Part shown: positions 31,426 through 43,600 of the stretch, piece by piece
Layout: every line of letters begins with the position of its first letter
Position numbering within the stretch: the stretch's first letter is position 1
Assembly (NCBI GenBank): GCA_038503035.1
Contig: JAVSML010001156.1
Span: 248,001 to 312,000, forward strand
Length of the DNA stretch: 64,000 nucleotides
From: Crocodylus rhombifer
Lineage: Eukaryota > Chordata > Crocodylia > Crocodylidae
Direction: 5' to 3'
The notes under the pieces: model-generated
The model's database searches: none
Seen by the model: only the letters and a program-made list of their open reading frames with translations
Told to the model about the DNA's origin: nothing
Translations under genes and position numbers: made by a program

Positions 31426-31531
31426 CTCAGGAAGCATAAGGCATTCATGCCCCAGGTCCTTCTCTGAAGTTTTGCTGTTGGAAAACAACATAGCCCCAAG
31501 AGGAGGAATGAAGAATGCTTCCTACCTAAAT

Positions 31532-31730
31532 TAGCTTGGTGGTCCAGTCACTTTCCTAAGTTGTGGGTTTGAATTCCTCAGGTGAAGGAAGGAAAAGAGC
31601 CAAGATCCCCCACTTCTGGAAGGAGTGATCTAACCACTAGGCTATTATAAGAAGGCAAGCATCACCAAGCCCTTCTGGAAGAAGTGATCTAACCACTAGG
31701 CTATCATAAGAAGGCAAGCATCACCAAGCC
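31532..31730. repeat. tRNA-SINE-like sequence with a 59-bp tandem duplication
   Basis: 31532-31580 (+) has an A-box-like TAGCTTGGTGGTCC and B-box-like GGTTTGAATTCC. 31613-31671 and 31672-31730 are two 59-bp units with two or three mismatches, each holding GTGATCTAACCACTAGGC, whose complement GCCTAGTGGTTAGATCAC resembles a tRNA A box. So two tRNA-like heads face each other, one of them duplicated. Confidence 0.6.
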
Positions 31731-32482
31731 CTTCTGTGGCTGTGCTTTAACAGAAAAAAAGTTATCTCAGCTGAGTTCTTTGAAAGTGTAAGCGAAGGCA
31801 TCTACTCTTAGGAACACATTCCTGGTTGTGGTACCCAAGTGAACAGAGGTACCAAACTCATGGCTATAAGCAGGTCCTTAAGCTCCTGAGGCAGGTGGTG
31901 TTTAAAATGTTCTCTTGTCCTCAGCTTCCTCCTGGCTAACTCCAGGAAGCTCCTTGTTTGGTTTGTGGGTTTTTTTGGATTGCTGTTCTGAGGTGCTTAG
32001 CTCTCCCCATGTATGATATAGGGAGCCTAGTTGCTTAGCACAAGGTTCTGGATCCCACTTCCATAAGCCCTTTATGGGATCTAGCCCTGTGCATCCAGAA
32101 GCAGTCTAGCATTTGCCCCCCTATACAGGACCAGCTCTGTGAGTCAGCACAGTGGATCCCAGCCCTGCAATCTGTCATGGCTAAAGCTGGAACCAGCATT
32201 GCCACTAGATCCCATGTTAGGTGAGTACACAAGAAAGGAAGTTATTTTTTTACAGTCCTTTGACTCTTAGACTCATGCAGCACCAGATCAATATAAGAGA
32301 AACAACACGTGCCAATTCTATGGGTGCTCTGGGGCTCAAGCACCCACCAAAAAAAATTAGCAGATGCTCAGCACCCACAAGCCACAACTGTTTTGGTTTT
32401 ATGTGTTAGATCTCTGCTTTCAGGCATTTTTTAAAAAAGGAGTGTTTTATTGGAAGAAGCAGCACTTTATTTCAACAAAGCT
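31731..32482. other. No gene seen
   Basis: Mixed-composition DNA without recognised repeats or credible ORFs. Confidence 0.5.
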
Positions 32483-32614
32483 CTGCAGTGTCAATAAAGA
32501 TCAAATGCTTCAGTGGGGCTTTTGGGCTCTTTTACCTAAAGGTGATTCAATCAGTTATTAGATAAAAGTGCCTAAAAAGCCCCACTAAAGTGCCAGATCT
32601 TTACAGATGTCAGG
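32483..32614. mobile_element. Palindromic MITE (AGTGGGGCTTTT)
   Basis: Left arm TAAAGATCAAATGCTTCAGT then GGGGCTTTT is mirrored by AAAAGCCCCACTAAAGTGCC then AGATCTTTA. The arms are about 55-60 bp with a short TTCAATCAG-like centre near 32550. Non-autonomous, superfamily unknown. Confidence 0.7.
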
Positions 32615-33044
32615 TGAGCCAGGTTGGTGTAATGCCTCTTTTGGGCATGTGCCAGGCTTGGCACAGGAGCACACTGAGTTTAAAGTAAAGTACCATTTTG
32701 AGGGATGGGGGAATTACGTCTGGAAGCAGCCACTGGCAAAAACTGAAGTCAGCGCCTATGCCAAGAAGAGAGCCATACCTCCCACTACAGAGGAAGGCAA
32801 AAATGCCTGGTCTCATCCTCAGCAGAGGGGCAAGACCCTCTAACCAGGAACCTCTAGGTTTAAGTCCCAGCAGGATCACAGGCAAAATCCTCATTCTTGG
32901 CTGCAGTCAACACCCAATGCCTTTTTTGAAGAAAAACCCTGGCACACAGCAGCAAGTGGGAGGTGGGATGAGAGGGTGGGTAGAATTCCTCGCTCAGCCC
33001 CATGCCACAACCAGTAAAACCCAGAAGCATAGGAAATGCCCATA
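32615..33044. other. No gene seen
   Basis: Open frames of up to 115 codons without domains; no repeat recognised. Confidence 0.45.
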
Positions 33045-33645
33045 GTAAACCATAGGCATAGGTATGCCTAGATCATCCCTGCCCAGTGGCTGCCTAACCT
33101 CTTCTTGAACACTTCCAGTGGCAGAGGGTCCACAGCTTCCCTAGACAGTCTGTTCCACTAGAACTTCAAGCCATTGGTTCACATACTGCTTTCTGCAACA
33201 AGAGAAAAAAGGGTGTTTTCCTTCTTCTTTATAGCAGCCCTTCAAGTATTTGATGACTGCTATCATGTCTCCCCTTAAGCGCTTTTTCTGGAAACTGGAC
33301 ATACCTAGCTCCTTCAGCCTCGCCTCATATGACTTGCTTTCCAAGTCCTTTATTATCTTTGTCACCCACCTCTGGATCTCTCCATGTCCATTCTAGAATA
33401 TGGAGCCCCAAACATAATACTTTAGATGAGGCCTAACTAATGCCAACTAATTCACCTAATGCTTCTGTCAATACATCCCCAAACCACATTCACCTTTTCT
33501 TCAGCTGCATTACACTGCAGATTCATATTGAATCTGTGATCTACCAAGACTCCCAGATATCTCTCCATAGTGCTGCCGTCCACCCATTTTGTACTGGTAT
33601 TTTTTATTATTCTTTCCAAGGTGTAGGACCTTGCATCTGTCAGCA
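33045..33645 (-). mobile_element. CR1 LINE 3' fragment, antisense, second subfamily
   Basis: The minus strand translates to CR1 ORF2 C-terminal segments: WVDGSTMERYLGVLVDHRFN, then AAEEKVNVVWGCIDRSI (33646-33452), then EARLKELGMSSFQKKRLRG and AVIKYLKGCYKEEGKHPFF (33365-33141). One or more frameshifts. A different CR1 subfamily from the copies at 28.7-31.1 kb, judging by the SSFQKKRLRGDMIAVIKYLKG-type wording. Confidence 0.88.
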
Positions 33646-34953
33646 CATACCAAGAAAAGGAGCGTTTCTATAGGCATAGCTACACCACTTCCCCAAGCAA
33701 TACAGCTAAGCCAATAAAATCAGTCCTCTGTCAGCTTCAGAGAGCATGATGGAGAAAGGGTTGCCAACACAGGTGTATCAGGGGAGAGAGGGTGTGTGTG
33801 ATTTTTTCACATTAAGACAATGTGGCATAATGGCAAAACTTTGTAATGGACCAACGTAACATGGTTGACTTCAGGGGAGCCACTCTAGATGTACATGTGA
33901 GAAGAGATCACAGTTATAATATATAAAGCTTTTCTCCAGCATAATTTGAATTAAGTTTTTTGTTAGAACCTAACAAGAAAGAATCTCTGCACTCCATTCA
34001 ACAGCTGATTCAAGTTTGTGCTAAAAAGAAGAAAAGAAATATTATCAGTTATCTTTAAAAGTTTAAATGTAATCCTTTCTAGCCAAGGATCTTTTTCTCA
34101 ATTGCTCTGTGTTCAATTTTGATCCCATCAAAATTCTCTTCTAAGCACACCTAAGCAACTTAATATCTTGCCTACCATAGAGAGGATGAAAACAGTGTCA
34201 ATAACATCTGAACCCTGCTGTTGGAAGATCATGTTAATTTTGGTGCAAAACAACTTAAAATCACATGATTTCTTAAGGGAAGCCAGAGCTAACCAGGATT
34301 TCACTGGAAGGCAAAAGTTTATCATCTGCCCCTTATAATTAGTAAATATTTTGTATGATAAAAGAGGCCAAAGGCCTAAGGCTCCACTGTGGAAGGTACT
34401 GTACAAACACAGAAAAGAAACTGCACTTGCCCTGAGTGAAAGACTCAAAAGATGCCCTGGGTCATCTTGTACAGCTGTCTGAAAGGGAGTCTAAAATATC
34501 ATAGGCAAGGTTTGACTACAATTACAAATGCTGGTTAGTGTTTTATTCATAAAGTGTTTTCCACTGAAATGTACAGAATTACTGCAGAGTAAAGGAGAAA
34601 GCACCTGGTCACAGAAACATTCTAATTAGGAAAATATTATAGGAGTTTAAAAAAAACACAAACACAAATTGGCCCTAATACATCCTTCCTGTAATTGCAG
34701 CAGGACACTGTTTGAACTCTGAGATAAAACCAGAGTAACTACCACAGCTGAGCAACTTGTACTGAAAGCATAATCAAACCCACTAAAAGTAAGCATACCT
34801 TTTTATATAAGAATTAGCCAGAGCACTTTCTGTATCTGACAATGTAGCTGTAGTACAACAGTGCTGTTATAATATTATATGATTTATTTATTCCATTTTA
34901 AAATATTTTAATTAAGTTGTTGATTTTGTCTGGCCTTCATATTATTTTTATAG
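33646..34953. other. No gene seen
   Basis: AT-rich DNA leading up to a polypyrimidine-AG acceptor-like site at 34921-34953. Confidence 0.5.
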
Positions 34954-35167
34954 GCTGATGGCAGAAGAGAGTGNNNNNNNNNNTTTGCCTACTCCCTTCA
35001 AAATTCCAGTGAAAGATTCCCCCTCCCCACCCCTGAACATTATCTATGAGGCGGAGGAGTCAGGGACAGAAGAAGCAGCACATGACCAGTTCCAGGAAAG
35101 AAAAAGCCCACAGCATTACCATAGAGGCTGTTTTCTTATGGAGAGGATCCTAAAAAGACACAGCTGA
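34954..35167 (+). CDS. Candidate terminal coding exon beside assembly gap (unrecognised)
   Basis: TTTTGTCTGGCCTTCATATT then ATTTTTATAG (to 34953) is a good splice-acceptor context. The frame from there, across a 10-N gap (34974-34983), continues PTPFKIPVKDSPSPPLNIIY, then EAEESGTEE, and ends HRGCFLMERILKRHS and TGA at 35165-35167. Composition (mixed charged/Pro, no low complexity, no Cys/Pro bias from GC) is more protein-like than other frames here. Against it: it is short, the gap hides about 10 bases so the upstream frame is unproven, no partner exon was found in the window, and I do not recognise the protein. It could equally be a chance ORF. Confidence 0.3.
34974..34983. other. Assembly gap (10 N)
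   Basis: Ten consecutive N, probably a placeholder of unknown true length. It interrupts the candidate exon at 34954-35167. Confidence 1.
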
Positions 35168-35900
35168 GCAGCCGATGCTTTATTTATTTTCCTGTGTTTG
35201 TTTTAACCAGCAGTCTTTTACCTAAAAGGAGACTCCGGCACACTCATCCAGCATTTCTGGCCTCAGGCCACTGCACTGGCAATTTCATCTATCAGTTACA
35301 CCAAACCACAGCACACTTTTCTAAGCTTAGTTTGTGATTGTCTTTCAGTCTGCAGAATGACCCAGGGCGATGGAACAGTTACTGGCACTATAAATGTTTT
35401 CAGACACTGAAGCTAGTAATACGTAATCTTATTTGAATTAAATTACCTCTTTAAGAGGGTCTGAAACCGGATGACTTCATAAAATTCATTACGTTTAAGA
35501 GGGCAGTTTAGTGTGGCATGTTAAAACCCATTAAATTACTGTGTAGTTTTCTTGGCTGTATTTGGTTTTTCTAAAAAAGACGGTAATTAAAAATAAATAT
35601 TTACCAATATCCCAGCCTGTGAAATTCTATAGCCAATAATATGAACAAGAAGAACTGACCTGGCTTTGGCTTTCTACATTAATATCCCACACTGATTCAT
35701 ATGCGCATTTGATGTGCCGACTTTTCAACAAACATGGCCAGCTGACATAGAGCTTTGAGGGGCAACTCAGAAGCTGTACAGTTTAATTTATTTAAACCTG
35801 AGGAGGAAACTGCTTTTCCGAAGTGATTTTTATGTACAGAATTAATGCAGTGGGCTCTGAATGGACACTGAAGTAAATTAGTTTTTTCCTTACCAATCCT
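35168..35900. promoter_or_regulatory. Candidate conserved noncoding sequence or 3'UTR
   Basis: Unique-looking DNA without repeat signatures, directly after the candidate exon. It contains homeobox-like TAATTAAA and TTAATTTATTTAAA, a CATTAAATTA motif, and AAATAAATATT (35590-35600), which could serve as a polyadenylation signal if the exon is real. Texture only; no comparison was possible. Confidence 0.25.
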
Positions 35901-36398
35901 GCCTAAGGGCCTGATACAAAAACAGCTAAATCAATAGAAAAATTCCTAATGAGTTTCAACAGTTTTTGGATCAAGCCCCCTCTTATTGTGTAAGGAATAG
36001 TCAAAAGTGCCTGAGTTAAGTCCATGGGACTGGAGCTCCTAATTCCCCCCCTTTTTTTTTAAATGTACCCATGAACTTGAATTTACCTTGTACAACCCAG
36101 TGGGTACATCTATTTTGGCACATGAATTTGCCTTACTCAACATCTGATTTTTAGTGGTCTGAGTCAGGCAAGCAGGGTTTAGCTCCGAAATGCTTTTGAG
36201 GCTTTTTCCTGCTCTTCTCTTAACTTCTGCATGGTGGGATCTCATTTATAGTATTATAAATCATGACTGTTTCCATTAAAGTCAATGAAGTCAAAATTAA
36301 GATGTGAAATAGAAAAATTTATCCAGCTGGTACAACTGCAGGTTCACACTTCACCAAGCTGAGCTATAGAGAATCTGTCACCTCTACTCTCACTGGGC
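35901..36398. other. No gene seen
   Basis: AT-rich sequence with a short T/C-run near 36046-36060. No credible ORF. Confidence 0.45.
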
Positions 36399-36523
36399 CT
36401 GATTCATATTTATACTCCACCACTATAAAAGGACTCAGATAACTGTTCTTAGGCCCCTTTATACTTCCATAAAAGTAAGGTTCTCCTTAGCTTGAGTAAA
36501 GGCATCAGAATATGGCCCAATGG
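36399..36523. repeat. Palindromic repeat (GGGCCTGATTC)
   Basis: TGGGCCTGATTCATATTTATACTCC is inverted relative to GAGTAAAGGCATCAGAATATGGCCCA (termini TGGGCC/GGCCCA). It matches the style of the very common palindromic GGGCCAGATTCTG repeats of turtles and crocodilians. Confidence 0.5.
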
Positions 36524-38519
36524 CATTACCATACTTCTAAAGAAAGGTGCTACACAATAGAAATACAAGTGAAACACTCCAGCTCTCTGATCCAAATGCT
36601 CTCAACAACCATTGATTTCCATTATGGGACCATGGGAATTGAGGGTAGGATCAGGTGCCTGGTATATATCATCTGGAAGAAATAGTGTACAGTAGGCATT
36701 CTAAGGATGGGAGGCTGCATGCTGAACTCTCTTCTGCCAACATATACCTGGAGTAACTCATCACAATTATTATTAATGCTTCTGAAAAAGGGATGTCCCT
36801 AAACTTAGAATCCAGTCTGGGGGCAGCAGTCCATATAATCTGAAGCATAAAATTCATTTCAATTACAAGCTAAACTGGAACAAGTGTCAAATAGGTGAAA
36901 GATTTGAATTACAAGGGTGACAAATATGGATTTGTATCCTGATGCTTTTGTTGTTGACATTGTTGTTGGGGTGGGTTTTTTGTTTTTGTTTTGTTTTAAA
37001 GAAAAGAGAAAAAAGACTGAGTTGTACATCTGTCAGTACTTGTTCTACAAAGAGTAAAGCAACCAATGTTTACCACAGACTATGTTTGCAGGGAGTGGTC
37101 TGGGAAGGGGTGTGTCAAAAATACTACTCTTGGAAAGGACTTGTCCTGTAAATAACAACCCTGTAGATTGAAGTCTTCTGTCTACAGCAGACGGACAGCA
37201 TGAGCAGTGTTGTGATCCTTCTCTAACAGAGCTCTACCAGTGTCCCACTAGGGGGAAGAAGTTGTCTCCAAAACTACCTAGTCTTTGGTTCCCCCACTGT
37301 AATTGCCAACAAGAATGCCAACAATTAATGGCAATTATGCTGTTACAACACATCGTATGTATTTCAGTAATTGTTAAATCCAAGTTCTTTTGCCAAAAAA
37401 GGGCTTGTTAGTGAGTGGCTTTAGTCAGATGGATGAAATATTGAATTCCCTGCCTCTACAAAACAATAGTTGTATGAAAGTTCTGCATTACTGAAATTCA
37501 GACATTTGCTTTTGGAATAATCTGGTTGGATCGTTTCAGTCTTTTGGGGCTCTGATGTGTAGAGAAACTGCCAAAATGATTAAAAAGTGAGCTATGTACA
37601 TGTCTGAGAAACAATCTGTGTGTTCTGCTAGAATAAATTAAGCCAAATACACTTCCAACTGTACCTTGACAACAAGCCAACTACTCTTCAGCCATACACC
37701 CAGTTCTCCGAGCCTTTCTTCAGTTCATATTTTTCATAATGCTTTTACTGAAACTCTATATTGGCTCTTGATGAGTAAAAGGTAATTTAATGCTAAGCTA
37801 ACCTTCTCCTTGGTGGCAATGTAGTAGGGGCAAATTTCTCTGCCATAAACAGTGACAGTAAAGGAAGAAGTCTGACAGTTGCAAAAGTCCTTTGGAAATT
37901 AAGAGAAGTACCATTAAAATTATGTTCACAGACTGAGTGATTCCCTATCTAATTTGTAAATTTCCCAGCCAATGTGGCCTGCAGCCATACTACTCTAGGC
38001 TATGAGTTTGTCACATTTTTGTCACAAGTTCAGCAAAACTGGACCAAGTTAGAATTTCGATGGGAGCATGCCAACAAAAACCAAGTCACTGATAGCAGTG
38101 ATTCAAAAGGTGACCTGTTTCTATTAGATTTATTAATCAACTAATGCCCTGAGATAGGCTTTGCATTTTTAATCAGGTCTGCAAAACAACATTTCACTGC
38201 ACCAAGCTTTACTGACTCCATTGCACCATGATAAAACACACGGCCGACTTGTGCATTTTGAGACAACTCTGAGATTTATACTGAATTGCTACCATCTACA
38301 GAAAGCATGGAGAGGGTGAGAACGACCTATGTCCCTGTTCTCAGGCAGCTTAGTCGGAATTAATTTGCTACCTGATATTTGTGCCATCCACTGCAACCTG
38401 GGCAGAACTGTCCCACATCTAGACAGTAGCCTAAGGACTTTTCATGAGTTTGTGGTTCTAATTTTCAAAGACTTCAAATGGAATCCTGAATTGTACTGGG
38501 GAACAGGATAGAGCCCAAA
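36524..38519. other. No gene seen
   Basis: 2 kb of AT-rich intergenic DNA; no recognised repeats. Open frames no longer than about 70 codons. Confidence 0.5.
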
Positions 38520-38774
38520 GGGTGTGTCTACATGTGTCCTTTAATGCACAGTAGCCTATTCTACTACTCATTAAATCATCACAGCACAAACAGTGCTAAT
38601 ATGCTAATGTGCAGTCAAATTAGTCTACTGCTCATTAAGTGTCACTAAAAGGTGTTTGCTTTTGCTACTGTGCATTAGTGCAGCCTAATACGCCTTTACG
38701 TAGTGCTCCATATTTGAAGTACTAAACTTAATGATCAGTAGCAAAAGCACATTAATGAACACGTAGACACACCT
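38520..38774. mobile_element. Palindromic DNA element, GTGTCTACA family, copy 2
   Basis: Ends GGGTGTGTCTACATGTG and, inverted, AGGTGTGTCTACGTGTTC. Paired internal blocks (TTTAATGCACAGTAG / GTAGCAAAAGCACATTAATG; TAATATGCTAATGTGCAG) make most of the element palindromic. Shares termini with 24758-24950. Confidence 0.75.
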
Positions 38775-39262
38775 ACTGAGTCTTCCAGAAAACCTGAGAC
38801 GAGCTTTCAAGCATAGAGATGGATTTACATAATTTCATTTCAGTTTGCCAAGGTTAAATCTGCGAGGAAAAGGGCTTGATACTTCTTTGCCAAATGAGCC
38901 AAAGCTGTCTTTTACATGTGTGTGTCTCTAGAATGAGATGCAATAGGTTTGAAATATCTGCTCTGCTAATGCCAAAGTATGGAGTTGGTCATATTCTGTT
39001 GCTAGAAATGTCATCTCTTGGGTACGATTCAAGTCATAGGTCCCAGTTCTCTGCAGTTAATACATGTTTCATAGTATTTCTTGAAAGAACAAGTGTATGA
39101 GCTGTGGCAACTTGTCCAAATACAGTCAATGATATTCTGCCTACTTCAATTAGATAAAATATTGTTTCTCTTTCTATATTACCTACCTAGTTGTGCCAGG
39201 TGCTACAATCAGTTGTCACAGTCTATCTCAAAGGTGGCTCTCCATGGGGGGTAAACTGATTC
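38775..39262. other. No gene seen
   Basis: AT-rich spacer, no features. Confidence 0.5.
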
Positions 39263-39270
39263 CTCTATTT

Positions 39271-40313
39271 CAGGGGTGGGCAAAATACAGCCTGCAGGCT
39301 GAATCTGGCCCACCAGGCAATTTAATTCAGCCTGCATGTGCCTACCAACTAACCGCACCCTGCCCAGCCCACGCATCTTGCTCCTACCCTGGTGAGCAGA
39401 ACCCTCCTGCAGCAGTGACAGCAGCAGCCCCATCAAGAATCAGGGAGCAGGGCTCTCTATCATTTCCAGCAGAGTCCCAGGACTTGCATGGCAGGGAGTG
39501 TGAAGGCATCCAGCTCCCTCACATGGGGCTTCCCCCAGTGGCACACAAGTGCTGGTGCATGTGTGCCATGAGGAGCCCCACGTGATACAGGTGGACCATC
39601 CTGGCTGTGCTCCTTGCCACCGCATGTAGCATAGGCTGGAGCCAGGCACTGCCAGACAACAGCACCTGCATGGGCACAAACACCCTGAGTGCCTGCCTCC
39701 TACTGCTGCTGCTTCAACTTCTGCAGCACAGACTGTCCATACCCCCTCACCTTCTCTCACACCTCACAAATGAGACACACCTGCACCCCACCGCATAATC
39801 CCCTCACATATACACACACACCCCAGCATACCCTATTGCCCCCCAACACACACTGCCACACCCCCTCACAGCCCCCCACATACATACCCCCATGCTCCAC
39901 CATACACTCACCCACCCCAGCCACACAATATACAAGAGTAAGAATTTAGTTTTGAGTTATTATGCAATCACCTCAATATGCAGTACACAAACACAAATCA
40001 TGACAAAAATATTTTTTGTAATAAAATTAGAATATGTTCTAGTAGGTGTTTGCCTTTTAGTGTATGATTTGGAGTTTTTTTCTGGTTCCAAAATGGTAAC
40101 CCCTGCCTTCCAAAGGAGGGCTTCTGCGGTGGGGGGGGAGCAAGGGGAGGGACTTCAGGTGGCAAAGGTCAGGGGTTAGGGGTGGAACTTCTAGTCCCAC
40201 TATGGTGACCAGGGGGCGGGACACCTGTCAAGGTGGGGGCTACCCTTGCATCCCTTGACTGCTCACCAAAACTCAATAAGTGGCCCTCCAGCTGAAATAA
40301 TTGCTCACCACTG
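39271..40313. mobile_element. Non-autonomous hAT element (CAGGGGTGGGCAA) with 8-bp TSD
   Basis: Starts CAGGGGTGGGCAAAATACAG with the (C)TGCAGGCTGAATCTGGCCCA subterminal block typical of this amniote hAT type. Ends TTGCTCACCACTG (inverted CAGTGGTGAGCAA). The flanks CTCTATTT (39263-39270) and CTCTATTG (40314-40321) match at 7 of 8. The 1043-bp interior is C/A-rich simple sequence and GC-rich DNA with no transposase. Confidence 0.9.
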
Positions 40314-40427
40314 CTCTATTGTACAGTTAGTCTGGGTGGAGGGGAGCAGTTTTCTACTCCTCTATAGACATTATAGGAAGTGTCTCAGAAATAAAATAAA
40401 GTTCATATGTATGTGTGTTTGAACAAG

Positions 40428-40690
40428 TGAGTTTGAGAGAAATGGGGAAAAGGGTGCACTGTGGAAGAAATCTGGAATAAGTAAATAGAAAAAAAAGAGA
40501 GAGAGTAAAAGAATATGAAGGAAGAAGAGAACCCCCACAGAAAGTGAAAGGGACAAAAGGAAAATAGGAGTTGAGAGAAGCATAAAACAGATAGGAAGGG
40601 CTGAAGGAAAAAAGATACCACAGGCAGGAAAGGAAAAAATTGTAATGAAGAGAAAGCAAGAAAAGGAAAAGAAGACACAAGAACTCTGTC
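40428..40690 (+). repeat. Purine-rich strand-asymmetric tract
   Basis: About 260 bp strongly biased to A and G on the plus strand (GAAAGGGACAAAAGGAAAAT, AAGAAAAGGAAAAGAAG). Its complement creates the F/L/S-rich part of a 248-codon chance frame at 41117-40371 (minus). Confidence 0.8.
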
Positions 40691-43600
40691 CAGACAAAAA
40701 TGGCCATGCAGTATGTGGTGCCTTAGACAAATCTGCAGCGTCACATACTGCACATTCAGCTGTTCTCTGTGCTGCAAGGCAGCAACACAAGGTCGGGCTT
40801 TTGACTCCAGGAGTTCCTGGGGTAAAAAAAACCTGTGTAATAAAAAGTGTGGTGCTGCACATTGCATGCATTGCCCCAAAATGGGGCCTGGCTAGCCAAA
40901 GCCACATTTTGGCTGCCGGCCAGACTGAATGGCAGGATTGCCACTGCTGCCCCAGGTAAGGCTCCTGGGACCAACCCAGTGCTGGCACCAGCTTTCCCTG
41001 ACACACCTGAGGCAACTTGCCAAGTGCCAGAGAATAGGTGGAACAGGCTACCCCAGGGACAAGTAGCAGTGGCTCAAGGTGTCTCGCTGCTAGTTGTCCC
41101 CAGGGATACACGGCCAAGAAATTAATTTACTAATTTTATTTAATCATTTGTAATGCCCAAATATAGCAAAAAACAAAATATTTGTTGGACACATAGAAAT
41201 CTTCTGAGGTGAACCTCATGATACCCTGCAAAACCTCTTTATCCCTGTGTGGTCTGAAAAACTAAGGAAATTATAGAAGATCTGCACAAAGATATGGCCT
41301 AGGCTGCCTCTCCCTTCCCATCTAGTGTTGGGGAGGATGGGAAAGGAGTGCTTTTGGCCCATGGGGAGAGAGGGAGATGCTAAGACAATGGGACAGTATT
41401 TGCTTGATGGGCCCTGCTGAGAGGAAGCATTCCTGTATGTTTTCACCCCATTAAAATACTTTGCTCAGTACATTGTACCTGTTGATTCAGTTCTGGCTGA
41501 AGTTCCACCCACTTACACTAGAGGCAAACTTGTCCAATGGTACACTATCGAATAGAGGGTAAAGTAGATAGTTAGATTTTTCACATGTCCCACTGTCATA
41601 TGCTTTGGATTCTCTTTCATTTTGTAACAAATTAACAAAATCTGTAGCAACTCTGATAATAAGATCATTCCCTTGCAGATGTTCTTGTGCCTTATGGATT
41701 CTTCTTCAGGTGCATCTTTTTGGTCATGGTTTAACTGTCATGGTTATTTTATTTCAATAACTCTATCAGCCTAGAAAATCATTAGCACTGACAAATGGAC
41801 AGAGAGTCTAATTTTGAGTCTGTAGAATCCAGCTAGAAGTTTTAACATGCAATTTGATAGGGGCAAGAATATGCCCAGCAATACGTTCTTTTTCCCCTTC
41901 TTTACTTCACCTCTTAATGTGATAGCACAGGATTGTTTTGAACTGCTAATCTCTGCTATAGTCTGTTGTTTCCCACAAATTGCATTGCTGTGATGTTTAC
42001 TTCCTGGATTTAATTCTAGTTTAGCTACTCTGCTAATCCTTAAATAAATCTTTTTTCAGTTCAACTCTCTTTCCCTAACCCTATACACCAATGTTTACAC
42101 TAATTTAAATAGGCAGGATATTAGATTAACGTTAATTGATGGAGTCAACATACTAATCCAGCTTCCACAGGTTTACACCTTTGAAGGAAATATTAAGTGT
42201 AGCCACATAAATTGCCCTCTCTCACGGTCACAGTGGGAGATAATAACTTTAGAAAAAGACCTACTATTAAGTTTCTGAAAACCAATCCATTTGTTTTGTA
42301 TGTTTCTCAAATCTGTAATAGAAGACAACACAAATACTTGATATGAGTTGCCTGTTTCTTTCCAAATTCATAGCTAAAGCACCTGGAGTTTAACTGAGAA
42401 ACTTCAGGCTATAACTTTAGCAGGTGGGAGTATATTGTAGAAATTGTTCATGTATTTTTGTAGTTTTAGCCTTTCAAACACTACACCAAAACTGAAAGAA
42501 ATTCAATGGCATGTTTTGTTACATACTTTAGCCAAAAAAGGCTTCTTTAAGAGAGGATTTAACTGACCTCCCATTTTTGTACCTACAAACTGGCACCAAT
42601 GACTTTTGTGACAATTTAAATAATTAATTTTTTGTAGGTACAATTTGCATCATAAGGATCTAAAATACCTAGCCTATTGCATCACCTAAATAACATACAC
42701 TGCTTGAGATATTACTATGGCCACAAAGGGAGATGAATAATTTTAGGTTTGTTACAAAATATATTCTACTGTAAATTTATTTATTTTCTGACTGTACTGC
42801 AAAGTCCATTTATCACTAAGGCACCGAAGAGGCCATGATGAAGGAAATTAGCATCCTTTTTATGGCTATTTACTACTTGCTATTAAAACTGGCATTCTGA
42901 TAGCACCTCAGTGTTGCAGCCTCATTATGCTAAGCACTGGACAAACAGAAGCAAAAGTTCACAACTGTTTCTAGCATAGCATATTTAATGATATATCTTA
43001 AAAACACTGCCAAAGATTGCCTAAAAATGGATAATATATTCTTGCTTACTACCTAAATATAAGTTGATAAGTAAATAAATCAAATAAAAAATAAATACTT
43101 TTAAAAATCTGGAAATCTAAACATATACTTATTTTTGAAAAAACAAGCTGAACTTTTGGCCAGTGCTTTGTTGTCTGAGAAGCTGAAGAGTCACCTCTCC
43201 TTTTAAATGCCAATTCTCTACCTTTCTTTAATGCCCTGTTATAAAAAAACTCATGCATTTAAATTCACTAATGAAGCCATACTGGGTGTAACTCAGCAGA
43301 AAAATGCAGATGCCTGATTCTCAGCAACCAGCCTGCAATTGCTCTGGATTCATAAAACTCATGCATACACATCTTTATGTAATATGCTGGATTCTGTTGT
43401 TAACCCCAGGCGCTCTGGGGCAGGAGTTGTAGCTTTTCCCTACAAGGTAGGTGTTTATAAGTATGGTAGCACCGGAAGCATTTATGGAGCCCACAAACAT
43501 AATTTAATTCTAGGAATATAAAATGTAAAATTACTGACTCTCTGCCTCATGCTGACATGTGTTATATGGAATTGTAAAAAGGCATAGAAAAGTTTTACCC

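Noticed and set aside
40371..41117. 248-codon minus-strand frame with apparent hydrophobic segments
   Set aside because: The hydrophobic F/L/S part is the complement of a purine-biased tract, and the remainder is repeat-like; not a membrane protein gene.
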